Assembly (NCBI GenBank): GCA_016617785.1
Contig: JADILM010000006.1
Location: 868,001-932,000, forward strand
DNA length: 64,000 nucleotides
Direction of reading: 5' to 3'
Source: Sporobolomyces roseus
Lineage: Eukaryota > Basidiomycota > Microbotryomycetes > Sporidiobolales > Sporidiobolaceae
Positions 23,419 to 34,787 of this stretch are shown here, piece after piece. The notes under the pieces were generated by a model. The model worked only from the letters and a program-made list of their open reading frames with translations, was not told the origin of the DNA and did no database searches. Numbering within the stretch: position 1 is the stretch's first letter; every line of letters starts with the position of its first letter. The position numbers and the translations under genes were made by a program.

Positions 23419-25017
23419 ATGCGGCTCCCTCGACTTTCTTTCGTTCAACCTGTTCGCCGCTTCTCTACCTCAAGAAACGTTCAGACCGGACAAGAACTGC
23501 CATGGAAGCTGCCAGAGAAAGGTACGACAGTGTATGCGTGTCTTTCGGGCGGAGTCGATTCGAGTGTCGCCGCTAGACTCCTCCTCGAACAAGGTTACAA
23601 TGTAAAGGTCTGTCTACACTCCTGTCCTCCCCTCTGATCTGTCGAAAGATTGATGCTGACCTTCTGATACTACGTCTAGCCAATCTACATGCGTAACTGG
23701 GAGACTCTCGACGAAGCAAACGGTTCTGGAGGATGCGAATGGGAGAAAGATTGGGCAGACGTACAACAAATCTGCCGCGAGAACCTAGGAGGGGTCAAGC
23801 CAGAACTGATAGACTTATCAAAAGAGTACTGGACTCAAGTGTTTGAGCCGGCGTTAGAAGATTGGTCGAAAGGACTTACTCCAAATCCAGATGTGACTTG
23901 CAATCAGTGCGCTCTACCTTCTCTCGTTGTTTCTGCTGTGGTGCGTGAGAGTCCAGTCAGTTGACAATACCGTCGATTCATATAGACGCATCAAGTTCCG
24001 AGCGCTTCCCTCTCTCCTCCTGAGTCGAGATCCATCATCCTGGATAGCAACTGGTCATTACGCTCGACTCCTCCCTTCTCCTCACTCTCCCTCTGAGCCC
24101 GCTCTACACCGTGCAAACTATATCAACAAAGATCAATCTCACTACCTCTCGACCTCACCTTTGTCAGCTCTGCGAAGAACGATTTTTCCTTTGGGAGAAT
24201 TCGCTTCAAAAGACGATGTGAGGGATTTAGCTAAACGATGGAATATGCACACGAAGGATAAGAAGGATAGTATGGGAATCTGTTTCGTTGGGATCAGGAA
24301 AGGGTTCAGCGGGTTCTTGGGTGAGTCGCCCAAAACTTCTTCTCACGATTCGATTCGATTCGAAACGAGCTGAACCTCTCGCTCTTTGGGTAGATTCCTA
24401 TATTCCTGCTTCACCGGGAAATATTATAGATGAGAATGGGAAGGTGTTGGGGCAACACAACGGATTGTGGCGATACACGTTGGGAGAAGGAGCAAGATTA
24501 TCAGGATTACCCGAAAAGCTCTTCGTCGGTCGGAAGGACATCGAACGCAACACTGTCGTCGTCGTACCAAAATCGTATGTACCTTCCCTCTCTTAGTGCA
24601 TGAGAACGAGAATCTGAGTCGGAAGTCGATGAAACAGGTCACCGATGTTGCGAAGCACTTCACTTCGAACGACAGATTTCAAGTTCATATCCCCTTCTCA
24701 CCCTCCGGCCGAAATCGATTCGTCAGAAGGACTTGCATGTCAAGCACAAGCTCGTTCGCTCCCCATCAATGCGCTCTCAGATTGTACGGTCAAGCGAAGG
24801 TGAGTTCTCGCACTTGCTCTCTTTTCGATAGGTTTGACGACTCACGCCTTCTGGTTCATTCGATAGATCAGATGGATCTCTCGAAATACAGCTCGAGAAA
24901 CCTCTGGTGGGTATTTCACCAGGTCAAACCGTCGCGCTTTATCAGGGCAGTTGGTGTCTCGGAGGAGGAACGATTGAATCGACTCGAACTCTAGCCGACA
25001 TCGACGAAGCCGGTTGA
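23419..25017 (+). CDS. Mitochondrial tRNA 2-thiouridylase (MnmA/TRMU/Slm3 family)
   Basis: The N-terminus MRLPRLSFVQPVRRFSTSRN is a typical mitochondrial presequence. Then follow the PP-loop VYACLSGGVDSSVAARLLLEQG, PIYMRNWETLDE, the first catalytic Cys in NPDVTCNQRIKF, IATGHYARLL, NKDQSHYLS, FPLGEFASKDDVRDLAKRW and the second Cys in SMGICFVGIRKGF. The C-terminal OB-like end contains PGQTVALYQGSWCLGGGTIE. About seven exons. The enzyme thiolates U34 of mitochondrial tRNAs (Lys, Glu, Gln) via an adenylated intermediate; both cysteines and the SGGVDSS loop are intact. Stop TGA at 25015-25017. It converges on the carrier gene. Confidence 0.92.
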
Positions 25018-25250
25018 GAGTCGCTCAGACCGAATAGACGAGACAGACGAATAGAAGAATTAGAGAATGAGATAATGGATACAATGCGATATTCGATCGA
25101 GGAGAAACTATAGACATTATTAACGGTGTTGTTGTACAATACAATCGAGCTCCTGCAAACCGCTTTCCCTACTCCTATGAGTGGCCATAGTATGAGAGAG
25201 AGAAGAGATAGGAGAGGTCGAGTCGGAAAGGGTCTAGTCGAGTGTCGAGT

Positions 25251-26882
25251 CTATTCTTGCCGTGCGTCGACGTAAGAATGCCCAGTTCTTCGAATGATCG
25301 ATCCTCGAGTTTGCTCAAGTATCGTCCCTGTACCGACAGCACCTCGTTTCAGCGCTTTCCTCAATTTAGGAGGCTGAAGCGAGAGAATCTGAACGTACAT
25401 AGCAAACCATGAGTGAAAACGCTTCTTCCCGCCGAGATCCCCAACCCTCTATAAAGTTTCGTCACTCCTCCCGACGACAACCGCTGGAAGACGTGCCATG
25501 GTCGTTCATAAGGTGCATCGGCTAGGGCATTTCGCTGGACTTTGGCTTTCACCTGTGAGAGAATAGTTACTCGATCAGATTGACTCTATCGCATTCAAGA
25601 TCGAGTGAGTATTCGACTCGCCAAGTCTATTGGATATACAAGTGCCCAAGAAGCGACTCCAGCACTGTGAAGTCCAATCGAGATCAGTCAGGTAATACGA
25701 AAACTGATCAACGAACGAGACTCACGCAGATCCACAAGCGAATGTCGTAACGATAGTAGGAGGGTTCCCTATCCGATCTGCATTCCGTTGAATCGCCAAT
25801 TGCGAAGCATCGTACATTCCGAAGTAGAAACCGGTACCCTGTTCGTCAACAGCTACTCAATGAGCACGACACACGAGCGAACTGAATGAGATGGACGACG
25901 TACGAGAGTGTCTCTCAGCGCGTGCAACCGGAATCCAGTGTATAACCCTCTGATTCCTCCCGCTCGATACAAATCCATGAACCCTCGTATTGTCCCTCTT
26001 GGCTCGTAAGGCACTCCTTTCTTCATCGCTATCAGGTATTCCAGCTCTGTGAGGTGTAAATTCGCAGCTATCAGCGGATCGCTTAGGAGCGGAGATAGAT
26101 GTCAACGATCAACTCACGAAGTTTAATCTGAAAACTCAAAGAAAAAACAGACAAACCTCGCTCAGATCAGCATTCTCTCCGACCTCTTTCGTAGCTTGAA
26201 GTGTGACTCACTTTGGTGAACTCGAAAGCGGTAGTTCCGATACTCAGCAGCAGTCCCGACGCCGCACCTCCCAAGAACCCAGATCCCGCTGTGCTCTTCA
26301 CCGAATCATTCCTAACGATCCCTCTCTCTCGCAACACCTCTTTCGTTCCCGTATAAATATTGAAACTGATCGTTCTCACTAAAGTGATCGTTATCAAAGG
26401 TATTGTCACTAACACGAGAACGAAACGAGAATGCATTAGTTTTGCTTTTTGACTCGTTCGAAAAGATCCGGTTTGACGAAATCGAATGGAGGAGTAGAGA
26501 AGGGAGGGACGTACCACCTCGAAAGAATCCTCGTACTCCTTCATCTGCATAAGTTCGTCTAGCACAATCTAGGACGGAAGAATATCGTTTAACTTGCAAC
26601 CGAGATCTGTTCGATTTCAACTCTTATTCTATCAGCTCCTCGTACAAGCCTAGGAAGTACCTTGTACAACACTCCTACAAGGTCGAGAGCTTTAAGAGAG
26701 ACGTACTTGACTGAATCTAGAGGGAAACCAGCAACGGTTGAACAGAACGATGCACTCAATGCACTGATCGTATTACGGTTCTCGTACACCCAGTCATTCC
26801 ATTCTGGTGGTAGACCTGTCGTTGGTTCGAGAGTTGTTGTTGGACTAGTTGTTGACGAGCGAATCTCATCGCTACTAGCCAT
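25251..26882 (-). CDS. Mitochondrial carrier family (SLC25) protein with a possible frameshift near the C-terminus
   Basis: The protein starts MASSDEIRSSTTSP. It has three carrier repeats with PxDxxK-type motifs: PLDSVKSRLQVKRYSSV...GVRGFFRG; TAFEFTKIKLRKLEYL...GGIRGLYTGFRLHALRDT; and YPIDLVKAKVQRNALAD...GVTKLYRGLGISAGRS. Each repeat keeps the following Gly-rich turn. Substrate cannot be told from sequence. Near 25402-25406 the frame giving THGLL ends shortly after, while the neighbouring frame continues cleanly (YVQILSLQPPKLRKALKRG ... RRTGHSYVDARQE, stop at 25251). A single missing base (sequence error or real mutation) or an odd splice would reconcile them. The intron before VKAKVQ appears to use a GC donor. 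Confidence 0.85.
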
Positions 26883-27130
26883 CGTGGAGGAGGACTTGGG
26901 GGGAGAAGAGGGCTTTAAGGCTACCGGGAAGTCGTGTTGGGCAGAGTAGAAGCTTGCGGTGGAGAGTAAGATTCGGAGAAGACAATTCAAGATTGAGACG
27001 CAAAAGTCGCAAAAGTTGGTTGACCGATTTCGACTACAACACCTCGCAAAAGTCACGTATAACCCTTTTGTCCATTCCGCAAGGTATCTCTAATGCAAGG
27101 GTATCGTCCAATGATATACTATATGTGAAA

Positions 27131-30100
27131 TCAAAACCCAGAAACTCTCTTCTTAGTTTTCTTCTTTTCCTTTTCCTTCTTACTTCCTACGATCTGTCTC
27201 GCTCCAAACGCTCCCGGTACTATCTGACTCGCCGCTCCTCCCCAAGCTCCCACTCCTTGCGATTGCGTCTGCGTTTCATTCCCGGGTCCAGTGATAGAGA
27301 TGATGGGTTGAGTAGATGCGGCTTGATTCCAATCTTGCGATTGAGAAGAGGAAGGTGGTGGTTGTGGAGGAGCGCCGAGAGAAGGGAAGTAAGATTGAGA
27401 AGTTGAAGGGAACGAAGAAGGGAATTCGAATCGAGATGGTTGAGATTGGGAGAAAGCGGGAGGTTGACTACTCGCTCCGAATAGTTGAGAATCTTCGTTA
27501 CCTCCTCGTTTCTTCCGATTCTTCTTTCGTTGAGTTTGCGATTGAGATTGAGAGAGCCCTCCATCTTCTTTCGCTAGTTTCTCACCTTCGTAAGGGTTCG
27601 ACCAAGTGTAGGAGCGAGGATCTGATCCGATATGCCATTCCGCCAATAACAACCTAGCTCCCTTCCCATTCAACGTAGGCTTCTTCTTTTGATTCCTTCG
27701 AGAGTTGTAGCTGAGTGTAGGTTCTGAATCGTCATCTGAATAGTTCAGATCGCTGACAATAGGTCGAAGGTAGGAAAGGTGGAGTGAAGGAGGGTCTTCA
27801 GTTGCTGGCTGAGGTTGGTTTGGAGTGTCGGTAGGCTCATCGGGTTCGATTGTACGAGGTAGGAGAATCGTCGAGCTGAGAGTGAGGTCGGCGGCTATCT
27901 GATCGCAAGCGAGAGAAGAAGGGTTCGAAGGTGAATCGTCGATATTGAACGTGCGACGGAGGTGAATCGCACGTTCAGCGATTGTCGATTGGAGAGAGAA
28001 CGGGAAGGGAGCGAAAGCGTTGAAGCGAGAAGGAGGGGAGGTGTCGAAAGGTCGAAGCGAACTCGCAGCGCAATGAGAGAAGGATGAAACGAGCGAGTCG
28101 AGTCGAGGTAGGCGAGAGCTGAGAGACGAAGATAGTAGTGGATTCGCTTTGTCGGGAACGAAGGAGGTTGGACGAGGGAGAATTTCGATTCCGGGAGTCG
28201 AGCTTGATCGATCCACCATTTGAGCATCTTCTTGCTCAGAATCAGATTGTTGTGTCGGAATTGGGTCGACGGAGCGTGCGAATTCGCGCAATTCATATCT
28301 GTGAGATTCATTCGTCCACCTGAGTCAAAGAGAAACTCGTATGGATCAGAAAGACTCACGCAGTCAACGCTCCAACATCTCCTTCGATTCCCCTACTTTC
28401 CTCGACCACCTTCTTCAGCATGTCAACCGCTCGATCTCCTTCTCCGTCTTGTTCCCTCCCCTCCGCTTCCTCTCCGACTAACTGATCTTCTCCCAACGCT
28501 TCGATCACGGCAGTCATATCCAATCTAACCGTTTCAATCTCCCTCTCTTCCCTCAGCTCAGTGCCGTACTGTCGCGTCTCCTCGAGATCGTCCACACGTT
28601 CTTCCTCTTCTCCTTCTCGATCACCTTCGAGGATCTCTCTTTCGTAAACTTCTCCCTTCATTCCAACCTCGACCAATCTCCAGCCTTTCTTCCTCCCCAT
28701 CTCCCTCTCCTGCTCTCTCACCATTCGTCTCAAGAATCTCCTCTTCCTCTTCTCCTCTTCGTCTCCATCCTCTTCATCTTCTCCCTCTCCCTCCGATTCC
28801 TCCTGTATTTTTGGTTCACGAATCGCTGAAATCGATAATCCGACTCTGTTGAACTTGTCCTTGCGCATCGAAGGAGCGGGAGACGGGAGGTCATAAGGAT
28901 CGAGAAGGGATTGAGGGGCGGAAGAAGGAGTGAGTGAGGTCGAGAAGATCGTGATTTGAGGGGATTGGCGGGAATGAAGTGCAATTCTCTGTACTGTCGA
29001 TCCAGCCGTATGAGCTGCAACTTCTTCTTTCACCAAGTATCAGTCGTCTGCAGAGTACTAGACGAATAAGAGAAAACGCACGATTGTGATCAAGTTCTGG
29101 AAACTCGAGAATCGATAAAGTTCTATCGAACCCTTTCCCCTCGACTCCCACTCTCTCATGATTCCACCTCAACACTTCGCACCCTCTCCTCCCCGTCATC
29201 CTCTCATCAACCCACAAGACCTCCCTATTCGTACAAACCGTGTAAATACTTGTACTCCTCCCTTCCCAATCTTGCGAGCGTTCCAACAAACTCGTCACGA
29301 CCGAAGCTTGAGGTGAATAACGGGAGAGTATATCTGATCCGACGAGTTCGAGAGACGAAGTAGGGGATCTCAAATCGTATAATAAAACTTGATCCTCAAC
29401 AGCAACGATCGCAGAATCTTTCTTTCCCGCATACGCAACCCTCGCAAACCCGCTATATCCCCTCTGATCCGCCTTGAGACCTTTCCTCAGGTGAAACAGT
29501 TCTGGTTGAGGTTGACTAAGATCCGCTGTACCCTTCAAACGAGTTTCTGGAGTTAATCCGAACCCGTATAAACTCCCAGAGGTATCGACTAGTAATCCAC
29601 TCCCGACTTCTCCGTACCCTCGAGCTATACCTCCGAAGGCGAAATCGGCGATTTGGGAATGAGGGAGACAGTAGCTGTAGCGAGAGAGGGCAAGGGGAGA
29701 GGGTTTGCCAGGATCGAAGGGAGTGGGAAGTGCTAGGTGAACGAGATCTAGTGAGGTGTGTGAGCGGACTGCGAGGAGGGTATGAAAGGGCGATAAGGGG
29801 ACGAGTGAGAGTTGGTGGATTGGTGTATGGTGGGAAAAGACTCGAGGAGATGTTGAGGAGGAGTGGAATCCGGAGGGTAAAGCGTCTTGATCTGTAGCTT
29901 TCTCTTTACCTTTCCTACTCCCAGTTGAAGTGCGGTTGAGGACGCCCCAGCCGACACAGCTAGGTCGCTTGTAGCGTTCATCCCCCATCCTCCAGACTAA
30001 TCCTTGAGTACTCGTTCCTTCCCCCATATCAATATCGGATAAAGCTATACAGTTCCCTCTGTTCAGGTAAGATGGTTCGAGTGTCGCCATGATACGAGAT

Positions 30101-30805
30101 GTGGAAGGTGGAGGATGGGAAGCGAAATGAGTGTTGAGGTAAATCGTTGGGTGAAGTGGAATCTCGGGGAGTGCGGTGTGCTGTGCGCAACGACTCGTCA
30201 GCACTATATTTATAGCTGAGTGTTGAGGGATGTGCTCACGAGACCGGATAGAAGACGGGTATCATGGGTGAACGAAAGAGGATCTCCGACGAGATCGAAA
30301 TATTCCGCTTCACTCTCGATCATGATCGAAGGTTCTACTAGCTTCTTCGCTCTCTTTGTACTAGCTTTGACTCTGAGATCTGTGAGACCTCGATTGGTGG
30401 CTACGATCAGTTTCAGCGTGTAACGACGACCTGAGAGAACTCACCTTGGTCTTGTTTGACGAGAGGATCCCATTCGAGTTCATCTATTTCTCCTCTCTCG
30501 TTCTTGACTGGTTTTAATCTTCCACCTGCGAAGCTTCCTCTGACTAAGGTTGGGTGTTCACTCCATTGCTGAACTGAAGAACCGGGATAACTCGACCAAG
30601 GTGATTCGTAGGAGGGTAAAGCAGAATCGGTAGGGTCTTGATCTATTGCTGTATAGTTTCGGCAAGTTTATAGGCGTGCAGAGGATGTCGTAAAGGTGAT
30701 GGGGGTTTTTCGAGATCAAGATGAGCAAAAAGTTGGCGAGGGAAGATAGAGAAGAGACTGACGATTGTGACCCGCGTAGGATGTATCATTGAGGTAATTG
30801 GACAT
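27131..30805 (-). CDS. Rrn6-like RNA polymerase I core factor subunit (TAF1C-related)
   Basis: The start MSNYLNDTSYAGHNPIDQDP is split by an intron. Then come SSVQQWSEHPTLVRGSFAGG and DELEWDPLVKQDQDLRVKAS, a WD-like propeller (LSLVPLSPFHTLLAVRSHTS; ARVAYAGKKDSAIVAVEDQV; SIYTVCTNREVLWVDERMTG; EVLRWNHER), a charged helical middle and a long Ser/Gln-rich C-terminus ending in a Lys-rich block (KKEKEKKKTKKRVSGF). The TNREVLWVDER motif followed by RWxH is typical of fungal Rrn6. With Rrn7 and Rrn11 it forms the factor that loads Pol I on the rDNA promoter. At least five introns. The C-terminal basic tail resembles that of Rrn6 proteins that also bind nucleic acid. Family call good, subunit naming slightly less so. 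Confidence 0.82.
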
Positions 30806-30930
30806 TCAGCATACCCTCTCTGACTAGTCCTGCGCAGTATGAAGGAGAAAGAGGTGAAGCGTTGTTGATTGAAGGGTCAGGTCCTTCCTCTCTCCCTACT
30901 CTTCACTCTGAATCTCTAGAACGCGTTGGC

Positions 30931-32284
30931 ATGGTAGCTACAAATACAAAGTCAACCCTCACTGACAAGGCAACACAGTACTACGATTTACTCGATTCCT
31001 CTTCGCTTGATCCTCCTACACGACTCTCTCACCTCAGGCAGGTCAGTCTACTCGCGCCTCACTCCCTGTATACACCGAGACTGAGAGAGCTGTTACGTTG
31101 ACAGCTCATCCTACTCGAAAGTCTACCTGAAGGGGAGGAAGGAAACATCCTTCGACCAATAGTTTGGAAACTCCTCCTTCACTTACACCACATCCCTTCG
31201 GACTCTACACGATCAGACGTACACCCTTTTCTAGATGCCGACAACTACCACTCGCTCATGTACGCATTCTCCTCCCCGTCTCGCTTGATTGCGCCGTGCT
31301 GACCTTGTTTCGAATTCCGTTGGTTAGCTCAAGGGAACCCAGTCAAATGTTTTCAAAGATCCGTAACGACACATTCAGGACTCTCGCAACGGACAAAGAA
31401 TTCCTAGACAAAGTGGGAGAAGAGAAATTGGTCAGATGTTTAGAAGCTTTCGTTTGGAGACAAATGGGTACACTCTCGTTTCCCATAACTTCTCGGGACC
31501 CTTATTGATGTGTTGACGATGAGCCGTACAGACGCAGCAGACCAGTGTCGACCGAGTCCAGTCGACACTTCAGTTCCCTATGTTCAAGGATGCAACGTTC
31601 TCGCAGCTCCCTTCCTCTACGTCTTGCCCTCGCAACTCGAAGCCTGGGCTTGCTTCACTACATTCATCGAGAAACAAGCACCTCGCTACATCCGACCGAC
31701 TCTAGTAGGAGTTCACGACGGATTACAAGCAAGTCGTTTTTCACTCTTCGCAGGAACCCTCGAAACTGATCCTGAAGCGCGGGGAGCCATTTGTAGCTAG
31801 TAGATCTCTGTCTCTCCTCCCTCGATCCCACCCTCTACTCCCATCTACTCCGTTCGAATCTCTCCGCAGAACTCTACGCTTTCCCCTCGATCCTCACGTT
31901 CTGTGCGGCAACTCCACCTCTCCGAGAAGTACTAGAACTATGGGATTTCCTCTTGAGTTTCGGGGTCGGGTTAAACGTGTTATGTGTTGTCGCTCAGTTA
32001 TGGATCATGAGGGAAGAATTGATCGAAAGTAAAACGTGAGTCGACTTCTTTTTTCTCTCCATCTCTGAAGGCTTCGGTCGCTGACGATGGAGCATGATGA
32101 TCGATGTTACAGACCGATGAAGCTGCTGAGAACGTTCCCACCGCTCAAATCAAGAGAGATTATCCCTCTAGTCGTCCAATTCCTAGGGGATCTCAAACCT
32201 GAACTGTACGATGCGGTAGTTAGACACCCTTGGGACGATAGCTGCAAGCCCGCTGGATTCGGGGAGAAGGCTACGGAGGGATAG
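30931..32284 (+). CDS. BUB2: Bub2/Cdc16-type TBC domain GTPase-activating protein
   Basis: The protein starts MVATNTKSTLTDKATQYYDL and continues LRQLILLESLPEGEEGNILR. The TBC catalytic residues are visible: KIRNDTFRTLATD (Arg finger) and VPYVQGCNVLAAPFLYVLP (Gln finger). Further family motifs follow: EAWACFTTFIEKQAPRYIRP, LQLVDLCLSSLDPTLYSHL, ELWDFLLSFGVGLNVLCVVA and PMKLLRTFPPLKSREIIPLV. Bub2 (Cdc16 in fission yeast), with Bfa1/Byr4, inactivates Tem1/Spg1 at spindle poles and restrains mitotic exit and septation. The intron after VHDGLQ starts with GC (31729-31730) and ends TAG, so it is a GC-AG intron. The open frame begins upstream without an ATG; 30931 is the first good ATG. Confidence 0.92.
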
Positions 32285-32558
32285 GTGCGATGGTGAGGAG
32301 ATTTGGGGTTGTGTCGTTGCGCGCGAAGTTTCGCAGGGTTCTTCGTTTTTATCGCTTTTCAGTACTTGTTTCATTGTCTCTATTACGCATCTCCCTTGTC
32401 TCTCTCTCTCGCTTACTTTGCAATATCCCGCTAGTGTCCTTTCTCCCTCTCTCGCCGTCTCGACCTAGAGCTTCTCGAAGAGTACGTGAATCAACAAGAG
32501 TAAAGCGGTCGATTACGACAACACTGTGAGAGCTACAAACACGAGAAAGCGAAACGAG
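32285..32558. other. Interval between BUB2 and duplication copy B
   Basis: CT-rich on the plus strand. No gene is seen; it is the likely 3' UTR of BUB2, up to where similarity to copy A begins at 32559. Confidence 0.45.
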
Positions 32559-32616
32559 CAAAGCGATACAAGCGAGTACATCAACGGATTCCTTTTCCTT
32601 TCGCGACTTTGAACGA

Positions 32617-33684
32617 TTATGAACGAAGTGCACTCTTGAGGTGACGAGACTCTCCCTTTCCCTCTTTGAGGTGATGCTGTGGTTGGTAACGATCTACAAC
32701 ATCAGTCCACGATCGATGAAAGACGATGAAGCGAGAGAACAAAAAGCCCACCAAAGCCATTTCGCGACGTTCTTCGACGACAACGTTCTTGACTTGTTCC
32801 AATTTCTTCTTCGTCCTCTTTGCTAAACGAGCCCGATTGTCGACTACGTGTTCCTCAGGGAGTTATCAGTACACTACTGAGAGGGAGAGATAACTTCGCA
32901 AGAACGACGTACGTTTCGATTTCGCATTCCTAACGAGACGATCAGTCTGAGCTTTACTCTGCACGAGATACTCATCAACGTTTGAAGCTAGAGTCTCGTT
33001 CGTTTGACGTTGATAAGCGATCCAATGAGTGATGTTATCAGGATTGATCGAGCCTTGATAATTCGTCGTATCGTCCAGTCCCAATCCTGCGATGAATTCG
33101 TTCCTGTTCACACAGAGCCGAGCTATCAGTCACGAGAATGAGACGATAGAAAGGGGGCTGGAGAACACATTTTCGCCGTCCTCGTCTCGATGAGATCTGA
33201 ACAATCTTGTTGCGCTTGATTCAAGATTCCCTCCATTTCTTCTTTCATTTTCGCTTGAGTTGCTGCACTCACTTTGACGCTCTTATTTGACATAGACTGC
33301 GGGAACGAAGAAACTCCGATTGAGCGTTTCAGAGGAGAACAGTCTGAGATTCATCGTTTCGCACCTGTAGCAATTTCTGGAGTTGAGCGCTGTTGGTCGG
33401 AGATTGACAAACATCAGTACGCTGGGACGAATGAGTTGGCTCACTCCGACTAACCTGGTCTCCTGGTCCTCTTCTTCCTCATCCTCCTCATCTTCCTCGT
33501 CGAATCCAAGATTCCCTCCTTTCCTACTTCCTCCCCTTCCTCTATCTTCCTCGCTCTCCTCTTCCTGATCCCAATCATCTTGATCTTCTTTGTAAGAGAC
33601 TCTCTTTGCGTCTTTGATTGAACGAGAAGGACGAGAAGGAGTAGTTTTCCCTTGTCCTCCTCTCTGATCTCCAATTGAAGGCAT
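32617..33684 (-). CDS. Conserved coiled-coil protein of unknown function, copy B
   Basis: The exon layout is the same as copy A (15213-16283). It starts MPSIGDQRGGQGKTTPSRPS, with the acidic run EEDEEDEEEEDQE, then SMSNKSVKVSAATQAKMKEE, MNEFIAGLGLDDTTNYQGSI, WIAYQRQTNETLASNVDEYL and a C-terminal HHLKEGKGESRHLKSALRS. All exons are open and splice sites usable, so it looks functional. Changes from copy A cluster in the acidic N-terminal part (for example DGDDWDDGE to DQDDWDQEE); the helical C-terminal half is better kept, which suggests selection. Function unknown; no family recognised. Confidence 0.72.
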
Positions 33685-34044
33685 TCTAGTCTGTTTGAGA
33701 GCTGGTTTGAGTGGTGGAGGATGTTTAGGTGGATAGAGGAGAGTGAGAAACGCCTCCAGCTAGAGTGGGAGTCAGTGGGTGAGAGTAAGCGAGTGATCAG
33801 GAGGAAGGAAAAGGGAAGAAGGGGAGACAAGGGGAGAGGGCACGAACCTCGAAATGAGATACTCTGCTCTACTCTGAGGGTGATAGAGAGAGAGATAGAT
33901 TGATACTAGTGATTAGAAGAGAGTGTGAGAGGGAAAGAAGAGAGAGAAAGGGAGCGATTCGCAAAGTCGAAGAGAAAACTTTCGCAAGAAATCCAACAGC
34001 TATCAGGTTACAACAAGCTGAGTGCACATATAGATGGAAGACGA
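33685..34044. other. Intergenic interval, copy B
   Basis: The diverged counterpart of 14845-15212. It is AG-rich on the plus strand and probably holds the promoter of the minus-strand coiled-coil gene. No gene is seen. Confidence 0.45.
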
Positions 34045-34662
34045 CTACACGAATATATGCCTTGGATCCAGCTCTGGTCTCTGTTTGATCAAGTTGCGCA
34101 GAGGCAAGAACAACTTTTCACTTTCTTTTCCTTCGCTCTCTACCGTTCGTTTCAACTCTTCCCACTTCATCCAAGTCCAAGACTCGCACTTTTCTGGCTC
34201 GATTACCTGTTATTGTCGAGTGGGAATGTGATAAGAGAGTCAGTTAGATTGGGTGCGAACCGAGTCTTCGCAAGAGAGTCGTTTTTCTCAAGCTTACCTT
34301 TGGTTCCACCTCATCCTCGACTCTACAAGCGACGAATATAGTGACATAGTGTTTTCCTGCCCCTTCGACTGAGAACACATCGTTCGTAGCCGTGACAAAC
34401 TTGATTTGTTCTTCCCTTGCGACAGAAATTCCAGTTTCTTCTTCAACTTCCCTCATCGCACAACGTTCGAATGATTCCCCAATTTCGAGGTGACCTCCAG
34501 GTAGTTGGATCGAACCTACTCTAGTACTAGTCAGCGTCGATTAGAGGAGAGGGAAAGGAGGAAGGAAAGCGAACCTGAACCATGAGAACCTTTTCTGATC
34601 CCTACTATGAACTCTCCTTTCGAATTGAACAGGAAACAACCTACTCCTACTATTACTGCCAT
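34045..34662 (-). CDS. Nudix hydrolase (NUDT15/MTH2-like), copy B
   Basis: Three exons as in copy A: MAVIVGVGCFLFNSKGEFIV, SIQLPGGHLEIGESFERCAM followed by REVEEETGI, KHYVTIFVACRVEDEVEPK, and a C-terminal WTWMKWEELKRTVESEG ... LRNLIKQRPELDPRHIFV. The Nudix box is fully conserved, so catalysis should be kept. It differs from copy A at scattered positions such as R4I and in the last residues. The stop TAG is at 34045-34047. Head-to-head with OB-fold copy B (125 bp), as in copy A. Confidence 0.86.
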
Positions 34663-34787
34663 CACACTGACTACGCTCAGAGTGACTGATTCGAGGGGAG
34701 AGAGAGAGAGGATCGATCAACTTCTCTTCCTTTTCCCTCTCCCCTCGTCTCGCTACTCTCTCGAATTCGACCAAGAATGGGGAGTAG

